Shown piece by piece: positions 1-9,900 of a stretch of 64,000 bases of DNA. The position numbers and the translations under genes are program-made. The DNA lies in assembly GCA_022494885.1 (NCBI GenBank), contig JAGVSM010000189.1:62001-126000 (forward strand), in the 5' to 3' direction. This DNA comes from Micrasema longulum. Taxonomy: Eukaryota > Arthropoda > Insecta > Trichoptera > Brachycentridae. The notes under the pieces were generated by a model. It saw nothing but the letters and a program-made list of their open reading frames with translations, searched no databases and was not told where the DNA came from. Each line of letters opens with the position of its first letter. The first letter of the stretch is position 1.

Positions 1-285
1 ATCCACTGAATTCATAGTGGTATTTTTTATTTATTTTTTAATTAATTATATATTTAAGTAATGGATAATATATCTTTATAATATAATATATCACAAAGTT
101 ACATCGTTTGAGTTAATTTCATGGATGAGAGTTGTTGTATCACACAGAACCACAGAAAAATATCAATTTATAGGATATATTACTTACATTATATTATGTA
201 CCTCCTATGTAGGTACAAATATATGTTTTTTTTTTTATAGCTTACCTGCAAATAAAATCACCATTCGCCACTGCGGGCCGTAGGT
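1..285. repeat. dispersed repeat, inverted copy at 24315-24565
   Basis: This AT-rich stretch reappears as its reverse complement at about 24315-24565, including the shared stretches around the CATGGATGAGAG and TTTGTACCTACATAGGAGG words. I see no reading frame or terminal structure that names the family. It is cut by the left edge of the window, so its true end is not visible. Confidence 0.7.
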
Positions 286-299
286 ATTTTCACTGAGAA

Positions 300-492
300 T
301 TGTGAGCGGAAACCGACTAAAACCGAACGAAAATTTTTAAATGCTTTTGTTCTGTGCAATAGAGCCTTAGGGCTTCTCTAGAGAATTATTACTCTAGGGT
401 AAAAACACATTTTTGAATACTTCATGTCGGGAATCGAGCCCGAGACCTCTCGCATGGTTGGCAAATGCGCTGACCACTACATCATGAGGTGA
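300..492 (-). mobile_element. SINE-2 head fragment next to a Helitron-like fragment
   Basis: Positions 428-491 on the minus strand resemble a degenerate tRNA: a B-box-like segment (GGGAATCGAGCCCGAGAC on the plus strand) and an A-box-like CATGATGTAGTGG on the minus strand. The same head occurs at 1605-1672 and 3566-3634. The flanking 300-420 part shares words (GTGCAATAGAGC, GAATTATTACTCT) with the Helitron-like segment at 17040-17419. Both parts are decayed. Confidence 0.5.
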
Positions 493-519
493 AAAAAAAC
501 AAATTGATAAATTAAGTCA

Positions 520-525
520 TTTATT
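520..525 (-). terminator. candidate polyadenylation signal overlapping the stop codon
   Basis: AATAAA on the minus strand overlaps the TAA stop of the OB-fold gene. If it is used, the 3' UTR would be very short. This is only a word match and no transcript is available. Confidence 0.3.
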
Positions 526-1141
526 GATTCTGGACAGATTTTGTTGGCAAATAATAAATTTCTTCATTACAACTATTTTTATTTGATATATAATATTTAT
601 CTTTATAAAGATCTAACACGTCTTGCAGCCAGAGAAGGTCCATAGCAAGAGACGACTTGCCGCAGTAAAATGACGATATTTTTCTTTTTTCTGTAATATT
701 GTCAATAAAAACATCTCCTAGCACAGAAACACAATCTCCCTCCTCAAACATCACCGATTTACACGCTTTTTTCACTTCGTTGTTCATCCAAGTTAATATT
801 TCGATCGTCCTATTGGACTCCTCTCGGTTCTTCATTTCTTGCAAATCTTCCGTAACTCTGACGAGCTTCGAGTCGGGTATCAAAACAAACTTTGAAGGGT
901 TATAATAAATCTCTATAGAGCCGGTCGGATCACTCAATTGGAACGTCACCATTTCAGCAGTTTGAGAGTAAATTTGTGTCAGAATGCCGTGTACACGAAT
1001 AGTCTTGAACTTCATGCCACAAAAATGGAAGTAATACTTGTTTTCTGCATCCTGAACGAACTTTGAAATGTCTCTTATAAAAATGTTTACAACAGTTTCT
1101 TCCAGCGATTTATCGGGCGGTTTATTACTCACTTCGTTCAT
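521..1141 (-). CDS. single OB-fold protein, probable CST complex subunit STN1
   Basis: The 206-aa protein has one oligonucleotide-binding fold. After a short N-terminal tail comes NIFIRDI (19-25), then the barrel strands KTIRVHGILTQIYS (46-59) and MVTFQLSDPTGSIEIYY (64-80), with the typical D-x-T-G turn. The closing strands EGDCVSVLGDVFID (134-147) and KRKISSFYCG (152-161) follow, and the helix LLWLQDVLDLYKDKYY (169-184) packs after the barrel. This order fits the N-terminal domain of STN1, which caps telomeres with CTC1 and TEN1. A diverged RPA2 is the alternative. The C-terminal winged-helix domains of vertebrate STN1 are absent. The start at 1141 is chosen because the domain begins just after it; the frame stays open to an ATG at 1309, but that extension is low-complexity and probably 5' UTR. 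I see no introns. The fold is fairly sure, the STN1 name less so. Confidence 0.6.
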   Translation of the reverse strand: MNEVSNKPPDKSLEETVVNIFIRDISKFVQDAENKYYFHFCGMKFKTIRVHGILTQIYSQTAEMVTFQLSDPTGSIEIYYNPSKFVLIPDSKLVRVTEDLQEMKNREESNRTIEILTWMNNEVKKACKSVMFEEGDCVSVLGDVFIDNITEKRKISSFYCGKSSLAMDLLWLQDVLDLYKDKYYISNKNSCNEEIYYLPTKSVQNQ

Positions 1142-1423
1142 TTTATGGTTACATGTATATTTTTGGAAAGTTTTTATAAGAAAATATGTTTTTTTAATAT
1201 AATATGTGAAAAGCACAAAATTTAAATTGCATTGATCACAAATACAAATTACAAGATTTGAATGTTGACAAGACTTGTCAAATTCAAATAGTGACAAATT
1301 TGAAATCATGAATTTATCTATGGAGAATAGTAACTAATCTACATAAACAAATACCTAAGTTATTTAGGGGTAACTTGTATCAACATATTGAAACTACTTG
1401 TCGATGAACAAAATAATCATCAT
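1142..1423. other. upstream region of the OB-fold gene
   Basis: This is the 5' flank of the minus-strand gene. I recognise no core promoter element with confidence, and no repeat. Confidence 0.3.
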
Positions 1424-1672
1424 CATCATTGTTCCATTTCCGCATTTAATGGTGCATAGGGAACTGAATTGGTTCACCAATCGCAGCATACCTTGATTAT
1501 TTTTGTTACATGAAGGAAAGATAATCAGACTTACGCTTTAGGTACCCGTGAAATATTCTAGTCTAAAACACCATTTTGAATAAACCATTCTATGTCAAAT
1601 ATGTCGAGAATCAAACCTGAGATCTCTTGCACGGTAGACAGACGCGTTGACCAATATACTATGAGGCGGAAA
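1424..1672 (-). mobile_element. SINE-2 copy, tRNA-headed, ATG-repeat tail
   Basis: Read on the minus strand, it starts with a tRNA-like head at 1672 (decayed A and B boxes). A body contains the TTACGCTTTAGGTACC word, and it ends in a GCACCATTAAATGCGG-like tail followed by an ATG repeat at 1424-1435. The same architecture is seen at 3375-3634, which supports a SINE family. Confidence 0.6.
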
Positions 1673-1834
1673 ATAAATATACCTTTTTTCTTTTGATGTC
1701 AATTATTTTCAACGTGAATGATTTATTTTCACTACACATAATTGAAATTTTCTTCCGACATTTATTTGGGAAACAGCAGATTGATTGTTATAATAAAAAA
1801 AAGTATTTAATTTAATCCAACCGACGAAACCAGT

Positions 1835-1864
1835 GACCGGTTTCATCGCTACCTACATCATTAG
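1835..1864 (-). ncRNA. decayed hammerhead-like motif
   Basis: On the minus strand, CTAATGA (one change from CTGATGA) is followed 13 bases later by GAAACCGGTC. The six bases ACCGGT are self-complementary, as in the short stem III of the other copies. Stem II is poor, so this is probably inactive. Confidence 0.25.
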
Positions 1865-1914
1865 ATTGGTGTAGGTTCCTTTATCTCGGTGGAGATGTAT
1901 TTTTTAAATGAAAA

Positions 1915-2215
1915 GCAAATGCACTCTGTAGCCGCAAGGCATTTGGTAATCTAGTTAGCTTCCGCATGTAAATGTTATCAACTATAAAAATATATCATGT
2001 GTAAATTTTGTAAATTGGGTCTGGAATTTCAACCGCCAAGGCGCTCTGTAGTTGCAGAACATATTGTAATATCTAGCTCTTAATATTGAGAACGATTGTT
2101 TTTAAATATTTGCGTAGTCAATTTAAAAACAATGTGAATGGGGGACTAGATTTCTAACTATCAATGCGCTCTGTTGTAGCTGAAAGACCTATATATTGTA
2201 CAGCACCCTTCAAGG
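1915..2215. repeat. three diverged tandem units of about 120 bp
   Basis: Three units start near 1917, 2033 and 2160. Each carries a version of the sentence GCRCTCTGTAGYYGCA followed by TTGTAAT and CTAG. They are too diverged to be a recent satellite. Confidence 0.5.
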
Positions 2216-2368
2216 CTGGTATTCCAAACGCCCTCGTGGCCGTATTATTCCGTGTATTTACATACAAAATAGACTAGAAAAATTGTTTTCTCGTGCCACG
2301 AGAGTGGTTCAGAATAGCACCCCAGGTAGTTTTCATAAAAATGAAGCTGTGTAAATTATCCAACAATA

Positions 2369-2716
2369 CAGGTCGCATCCGAAACCACGATGATCAGTAT
2401 GGTCGAGAAGACATATAAGCATATTAAAAAAATATTTAGAACGAAGAATTAAAAAAAAATAAAATAAAAAAAACAAATGGTTGCTTACTTCTGCAGGGGG
2501 AAGTGAGGGGAGCGCGGTCCCGCGGTTGTCAGAGCATCAGACTTTCCCTCCCCCTTCCTCGTTTCTTCCCTGCAGAAGTAAGCAACCATTTGCTATTTTT
2601 TATATTTAATTTTTTAAAATTTTATTCGTTCTGAAATAAATATTTTAATGTGCCAATATGTCTTCTTGCTCATACTGATCATCGTGGTTTCGTGACAGGG
2701 TTTAATGAACACCCTG
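2369..2716. mobile_element. fold-back MITE copy 1 (CAGGGTG family)
   Basis: The two halves are inverted copies of each other (ATCCGAAACCACGATGATCA at the left, its complement near the right end) around a GC-rich centre. TA is present on both sides. The first bases of the left terminus are deleted just after CAGG; the right end CACCCTG is complete. TA target duplication and TIRs suggest a Tc1/mariner-type source. No coding capacity is seen. Confidence 0.75.
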
Positions 2717-2719
2717 TAT

Positions 2720-3370
2720 AGGTATAAGGGAAACTTTAAAATCTCCACTAAAAATGGAAAATTAGTTATTGATGCCAAAATAAGCCACACATAAAAACCT
2801 ACCTAGCTAAATAATAGCGTAATTCAAAACCGTCTCTAAATCTTGCAAAAACAGATTTTAACTCCTTGAAAATCTCACAATTCTTTTTTACAAGTTTTTC
2901 GCAAATATCCCAGTTACTCCTTTAATGGAGATTTCTTAGTTTGCTTCAAATACCCTCATGCACATAACCAGGTCATGTTACCGTGGTAGCATTCTGCCGT
3001 CCTTACGAAGAATGCAGAGTCTAGCATTTTCGACGGCATACAGATTCAGAAGCACAAATAAAAGATAATATTTTAATCTTACTCACGTATAAATATTATT
3101 TTAGGAACCATGGAATCCAGGGGTGGTATTTTGAATCTTCTCTACCCCCTGGAACGTATTTTTTTTATGTGAAAAATAAATAATTGCGTTCTCATGATTT
3201 ACCCAAATATTTCATTTTGAGGGCCATTTTTAACGAGTTGTAAATAACTCACGAATAGAAAATGGGATTAAAATTGCGGTAGAGTAGAGAGAATACCACC
3301 CCAGTGGTGGTATTCTGAATCTGAAAAAGAATGATTAATTAGAAGATTTTTATTTTTATGTTTCAGCTCA
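2720..3370. other. non-coding stretch with a small inverted repeat partner
   Basis: No gene is seen. Positions about 3160-3260 match the reverse complement of about 5440-5520 (words such as GAGGGCCATTTTTAACGAG), so this part is an unnamed dispersed repeat. Confidence 0.4.
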
Positions 3371-3374
3371 TTTC

Positions 3375-3634
3375 ATAATTCATCCCTTTCCGCACCTAAT
3401 GATGCATAGGGCTCTGCTGCATTGGTAAACCAATCGCAGCGTATCTTGATAATTTTTTTGTTTCATGAAAGTAAGATGATCAGTCTTACGCTTCAGGTAC
3501 CAGTCCAGGGCTATGTAATATTCTAGCGTGAAAACACCCTTTTAAATCAATATTTCAAATCAACTATGTTGGGAATCGAACCCGAGACCTCTCTCATGGT
3601 AGGCAAACGCGCTGACCATTACACCACGAGGCCG
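3375..3634 (-). mobile_element. SINE-2 copy, nearly complete
   Basis: On the minus strand, the tRNA-like head has A box GTGTAATGGTCAGCG at about 3624 and B-box-like GGGTTCGATTCCC at about 3569-3581. A body follows and then a tail with GCATCATTAGGTGCGG. Similar tails without heads are at 15405-15460 and 33873-33930 on the plus strand. I read the whole as a tRNA-derived SINE. Confidence 0.65.
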
Positions 3635-3825
3635 ACAAAAGCTTTCAGCTCTTTTACTTCACAAATACAACAGATGGAAGAGTTAGGGAAATGTGGATAT
3701 GAAAACATAGGCAGAATGGTGAATGTTACACAGTGTGTAAAGTGGCCACGTAAACCAGCCGATAATAGGTCAGAATCCCTGTAAATGCCTATACTTTCAT
3801 ATTCCCTTCTCAAGAATGTTTTATT

Positions 3826-4250
3826 TATTTTTATTTATTTATTTAACTTTTTGTACATAATGTTATTTGTAAATTGGCGGGCTTATTGCCAACTGGCAAT
3901 TTCTTCCAACCAACCAATAAAATAAAAGTTTTATTTTTATAATTCAAGTTCATATTCATTAGAAAAAATATTAAAAAGCTAAAGATCTATAAAAATGGAA
4001 ATAAACGTATTTGTTTATAAATTTCCTTAAATCAAAACTATTACGCAATGGGAAAAAGGAAAAAAAGAGGAAAAAGGGAAGGAAGAGAGATTAAGGAAGA
4101 GAAAGGAAATGTTTCTTCAGACGTGATTTAAACGGAGATAATATAGTAACATCTTTGATGGTGGATGGGAGATGATTCCACAGTCGAGCCTTATGGACCC
4201 TGTGTTTTCCGTCTCTGTTGCAACTTATTTTGATCTAAATAACAAGAACT
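3826..4250 (-). mobile_element. LINE 3' end fragment
   Basis: This matches 36697-37050 closely (shared GGCAATTTCTTCCAACCAAC and GATGGTGGATGGGAGATGAT). The minus-strand orientation is taken from the TTTATTT run at the left border, which reads as an A-rich 3' tail. It is the 3' UTR and extreme C-terminus of a non-LTR element, with no intact frame. Confidence 0.5.
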
Positions 4251-4259
4251 CAAATATTT

Positions 4260-5120
4260 ATTTATATATATGCAGTCCATTCATTTCGTACTAGAAGCTT
4301 CAATAAATAAATAAATCTCCGCGGGATGAAACCGGTGAAAATTAGTTATAAATTCCAGCACGTTGCTTCTTTGTAAACATGTCGGTAATTAAACTTTTCC
4401 ATTATTTAAAGAAGCTTGTACTAAAAGTATCGCCTGCTTAATCACCATATCTGTTATAAACATGTATTGAAGACCATTACTGAGATAATTTCTGCTTTTT
4501 AAATATGTAGAGTGCCCAAGAACTCGTGTTACAAAAAGGTAAAGATATAGCATCGCATCCTGGAGTGCCGGAAATTAATGCAATTAGTATTAATTTGATT
4601 AGCATGCTAACAAAAAGAGCGTACCGCATTTAACGCTATTTCTAAATGGCTATTTCCAATTTATTTCAATTTACTTAATCATACATACATGTAATAAAAA
4701 TTCAAAGTAAATAAAATGAGATATTTATGTATTACAACAGAGACGAAGAACATTTTATAGAAGGGGTTATAGAAGTCTAGGCATATACAGTGCTTTCGAC
4801 TGTGTTAATTATATGCCTTTAAAATGAAATATTGCACGGAAGGCGAAAGCGCCAACCACTACACTATGAGGTGGAAATTTTCTTCACATGATTTCTTATT
4901 TCAGGATTTTTACCTGAGAGCGGCCAAAGAGTAAAAAACGCTCATCCAGAATTCTGGTTCTACTTGTATTTCATACTAAAAACTGTATTCTTCATCTGCT
5001 CGGGCACAGACAAGATGCTTATAATACATTATAAATATAAAAATAAAAATATTGAAAGGACGGTGAGTGATGAGAACAGGGAGAACGGTGCACTGAAATC
5101 TACATTGGCAAATAAACTCT
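4260..5120. other. non-coding, contains decayed repeat pieces
   Basis: No gene is seen. A tRNA-like SINE-2 head remnant lies at about 4835-4875 (minus strand). About 4925-5030 resembles 39930-40030, another dispersed repeat. Confidence 0.35.
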
Positions 5121-5121
5121 T

Positions 5122-5840
5122 TTGCAGGAGGTAAAACTAGCAGTTCACAGTGGAGTTTTGGTGCCAACCCTAATGTATGGGAGTGAAGTATGGAACTGGA
5201 AAAATAATTATGAAAGTTGGTTAAACGCTGTCGAAATGCGATCTCTCAGGCAAATATGTGGTAAAACAATGTATGGCTGGTGCGAAAATGTCGAGATCCG
5301 TGCACTATGTGAGGCTGGGACAAGCATTATCGACAATTTGAATCGGGTTGTGGTCCTGCGGCTAGTGTCTCGGACTTACGGACCAAAGGTCCGTGATTCG
5401 AATCCTACTCTACCCCAACTTGATTCCAATTTTCTAATAGTTATTTACAACTCGTGGAAAATGGCCCTCAAAATTAAATATTCAGGTAAATCATAAGAAC
5501 GCAAATATTTGTTTTTCCAAAAAAAAAACATCATGGGGCGCTGCGTTGGTTTGGACATGTAATGCAAATGGACAGCGAAAGAACGTCTAAAAGGATCTAC
5601 GGTGTGAATTTTCATGGATGCAGTAACGAGGAAGACCGAGGAAGACATGGCACGATCAAATCCAACAAAAACTTAAAGATGGACAAGTCAAGAGTACAAA
5701 TAATTGGCGTGCGTGCATGAGGTATGTATGCAAAGGTAGAGTGATCATGCGCTTTATTCTCTCTGCCTACGCCTACTTTTTGTTGCTGTTGTTGATTATA
5801 AATAGCAAACATAAATTTCGACATTTACAGATGCTCTCAA
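5122..5840 (+). mobile_element. LINE fragment, reverse-transcriptase C-terminus (YGSEVWNW family)
   Basis: The frame from 5122 gives KLAVHSGVLVPTLMYGSEVW and EMRSLRQICGKTMYGW, the post-catalytic part of a non-LTR reverse transcriptase. The same family is at 9933-10570 and, on the minus strand, at 49094-49590 and 53310-54195. It is broken by an insertion near 5350-5530 and resumes near 5535 (RWFGHVMQMDSERTS in another frame). It ends near 5790 in TTG-rich repeats. Confidence 0.75.
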
Positions 5841-6665
5841 CTTTACTTTGATATATTTATATTTAGAACATAAGATTTTCTCACGTTAATTGTTATCTTT
5901 TATTTGTCATCTTAGATATGTTGTTTCTTGACTTTTTTTATGTTTTTTTTATATCTTACTTTCACCGAGTTGTTTAGTTTAAATAATTATACTATATTTT
6001 ATATTACATTTTACAAAATTAATTGTTCATTGCTGTGATTATTTCTGTGAATTTTTTATTGTAAAAGGTTCTTCGAATAAATAAATAAATATAGAAAAAC
6101 ATAACAAAGAGCCAAAACAAAAACTAATAATAAATTATTGCTTCATAAATTCAACATTGTTTCGTCAATTTTAGATTCTTCGATTAGCATTTGCTATTAC
6201 AAATTCGCAACGCTAATTATTCTATTAATAATTGTGGATGTTGCATTAGTATCTACCTACAGATGATACAACAACCTGCCATCAACTGCCGACTCCCATC
6301 TCCCATCATTTCGTGTTGTAATCTTGTAGACGGTAGTCGCTTCAACAACAAGAACAATTAAAAATAATTAAATTTAAAGAAATGAATTAAACAACACAAA
6401 AATAAACATAAAATAAAATTCTACTTAATTCTAGCGGATTTTCACATTTTAGGAAAAAGATTTTCACGTTTAAATAAGCGATAATATTTAAATTAAAGTA
6501 CTTACCTAATTCTGTTGAAAAATATAATTTTTCATTATTCGCGCTTTGAAAATGCGCGGGATTTTCCAATGACAGTTTTTACCATTACCAGCGCCACGGT
6601 TTGTGCAAAATAATTTTACTTTTAAAAAAGACGACAATAATATTATTTGTGTTTAGTAATAAAAA
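5841..6665. other. 5' flank of the NRF-6-like gene
   Basis: This is AT-rich with no repeat I can name. It must hold the promoter or the non-coding first exon(s) of the gene starting at 6666; I cannot place a TATA box or initiator with confidence. Confidence 0.3.
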
Positions 6666-6963
6666 ATGAGTACGTCGTGGTTTTCTGTGTTGTGTTTATT
6701 TTGTTTTGCGGTGGGCAGTTCGGCGTTCTTGCAGAATGAGGATAATTACATGATTCAACACAAGAATCTTTTTGACAGTCAGTTGAAGTCTCACGTTTCC
6801 CATGACTATTACGATTTGATGACAATTTACGACCCGGTGTGGATGGCCAATTTGTGGCCAAAATTAAGAAATGGGGCACATTTGACCATTGGGAATAAGT
6901 GCTGGGGCAATTTGACGCTGTTCTTTCAAGAAATCCTGGACGGAAGAGCTTGGGCACTAAGCA
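6666..6963 (+). CDS. NRF-6-like exon 1
   Basis: This encodes residues 1-99: signal peptide (hydrophobic SVLCLFCFAVGSSA) and the start of the NRF domain, including KCWGNLTLFFQEILDGRAWA. The ATG is preceded by AAAA, which suits insect initiation. The donor is A|GTAAAT, phase 1. Confidence 0.93.
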
Positions 6964-9900
6964 GTAAATACAATTGTTTTTTTAATATTATTATTTTACG
7001 ATCATTGACCATCTTTATATATGTATATATTATTCCTCTGAACGTGTGATGTCACTGTACTCCTTCTAAACGGCTTAACCGATTTACTTGCGGTTTTCAG
7101 AGAAATATAGATCTTTGCGCTGTGCGTGTTCATAGATATCAAAATCTTCAATATAATATGTAAAAAAGAAGTAAGGAGCATAAATGTTTTACTCATCGAT
7201 CTACGAGGGTTTTGCGTTCGATAAGAATGCATTTACAAAAAATTGGAAAGATGTTGTTTTTTTGTGTATAAAAAAGTTTGTTTTTGAATGTTTACAAACA
7301 GCATTCGTTTTTTGTGGATCTCAATCAGATTCTTTCCTTAAATTCCTTATAATTTCTACCCATTCATTTCTTTTTACTGGAGTTTTGGTAATACTACAAT
7401 AATATTTAATTCAATACATTAAAAAAAATCATATTCCTACATAAGACACCCTTCTGTTGGTGAAAAGACCGGAGTTTGACGTTTGCAAAAAGAATGCCAT
7501 ATTTTAAAACACATGTATTTTTTGTTTTAGAATTCAACCATAAACAAGTACCTACTTAAATTCAATATTTGAATATAAACAATTTTTAGTTCTGGAATTT
7601 CATCACAAACAAGTACCTAGGTACCTACTTATCAATAAAAAGTATTTTTCCAAGGTACACCAACGTTCGGGCAGGACAACGTCTGTCGGGTTAGCTATTT
7701 CAAAACATAAAATAAATATTTTTTCAAATATGGCATTCTTTATGCAAACGTCAAACTCCGGTCTTCTCACCAACAGAAGGGTGTATTTATGTGGGAATAC
7801 GATTTTTAAAAATATATTGAATTTTATTTTATTTTAGTATTACCATAAAATCCAGTAAAAATAAATAAATGGATAGAAATTATAAGGAATTTCGAAAAAT
7901 AATCTGATTGTAATCCACAAAAAACAAATGCTGTTTGTAAACATTCAAAAACAAACTTTCTTTATACACAAAAAAACAAAGTCTTTCCATTTTTTTGTCG
8001 ATGCATTCTCCTCGAATGTAACCCTGGTAGATCGATGAATAAAACATTTATGCTATTTACTTCTTTTTTACTCATTGGATTGAAGATTTTAATATCTACG
8101 AACACGCACAGTGCAAAGATCTATATTTCTCTGAAAACCGCACGTGAATCGGTTAAGGAGTTCAGTGACCTCACACGTACAGAGGAATTATATAAATAAA
8201 GACTAGAAGGTGCGTAGAACCAAGTTTGCATACATCGCACTGTGCCCAAAAGTCTTGCCATTTAAAAAACCCACTAGGGTTATATAAAAAAATATTATAA
8301 GGTAAAAAATATCATGTTATGTCTCGCATGGTAAGTGTAGTCATCAAGTGCTTTTTCAGGTTGCTTTTTTTTCCATTTCACACGTGCCATTTCATTACAA
8401 TTAATTTATTTGAACAAATTTCATGTACATGACAAACTTAGATTTAAGGCTAACATATTATAAACACAAAAAAAATATATCAAAGCGGCTTTTGTCAAAG
8501 TAGTTGGAGAATCCTGCTCCGGAAAACCCCTTTGGATACCTGGAACAGATCAACATCCAGAGCGATGTTGTTCAGCATAGCGGTAGCCCTTCCAACAGGC
8601 ATAGCCGTCGGTAGGTTGGTCCTGTATATCGGAATCTATGCTGACGCTGTCTTAGGTACATAATTGTCAAGAACATACAAACCAATGCTCCTCATAATCT
8701 CAGGATTGTCGACCATACCGCGCAACAATCGATAAAAATGTGTAGTCAAATACACGTTCCTACTAGTCTCTAAACTGTTGTAGCCGAGCATACCCTGGAG
8801 GAACTCGGTCGGGTAGAGCCGAGGATAATACCCGCACTCTCTCATGTGGAGATATCTCGGATTTTTTTTTGATTTTCTCTATGATAAGAGAGTACTTCAG
8901 TTATGTGACCCTAAAATCATCGAGCCACTCTCGAGTCTACGTCGCACCGAGGAGTTGTAAAGAGTTCTCAGTACGCGGGTATTTTCGAAAACCCTGGCAG
9001 TACGCAGAACGAATCCTAACATCTTTAATGCATTACCACTAATTGTCTCTATGTGTTCATGATGTGTCCGGGTGAATGGAACATCCGTGAACACCTAATA
9101 TTAAATGTCAAAATATTTACGTTTCGCGACGTATAATCCTGCTGCGCAATCACGTATTTGAATTTCACCGGTGTAAATATAGAAAATATTTCAAAACTGC
9201 TATTTTAATTTATTTATTTATTATTTATCATGCTATTTATTGCATTAAGCCAGCGGTTGGCAAGCCAAATGTCAAGAAAAGCAGTCGCCATAGTAATTGT
9301 AATTTAATTTTAACTCTTTTGTAAAAGATACTCCTTACTATTTTGCAAATGCAATATATTGTATTATTTTTTTATAGTAAACGCCGATTTTTCGTCAATG
9401 AACTGTATTTATTAACGAGGAAAACAAAACACAAACTGACACGAGCGTTGCCTTAGAGATTACACACGCGCCGACTTATGACTGTGATAACTTATGCATG
9501 TACATTATTGTTCATTGTGATCGCTCAAATGCTTAGCATGTTCTTAAGCACGTCGATAGTTATTTGTGATTGAGCTACAGGTGTTATGATAAACTAAACT
9601 AAAATATTTACACAGATTAGTACTTAGGTTATATAATGAAAAATTTACAAAATATTGAAATACAAAAAAAAAATCTGAGAAAACTCTTATTAACAATATT
9701 ATATTCCAAAATTGTTCACCCCTGCTATCAATATTCCCCATAATTAGGAAAACCCCACCCCCTCCACCACACATTATCAGTACCTAAGTACTAATCTGTG
9801 TATATATGTTAGTTTAGTTTATATTTACTCCTGATGATGGGTAATTCAGAATACCTGAAACTAGTTATAATATATTAAACCTTTTTTGTTTTTCTTTGTT

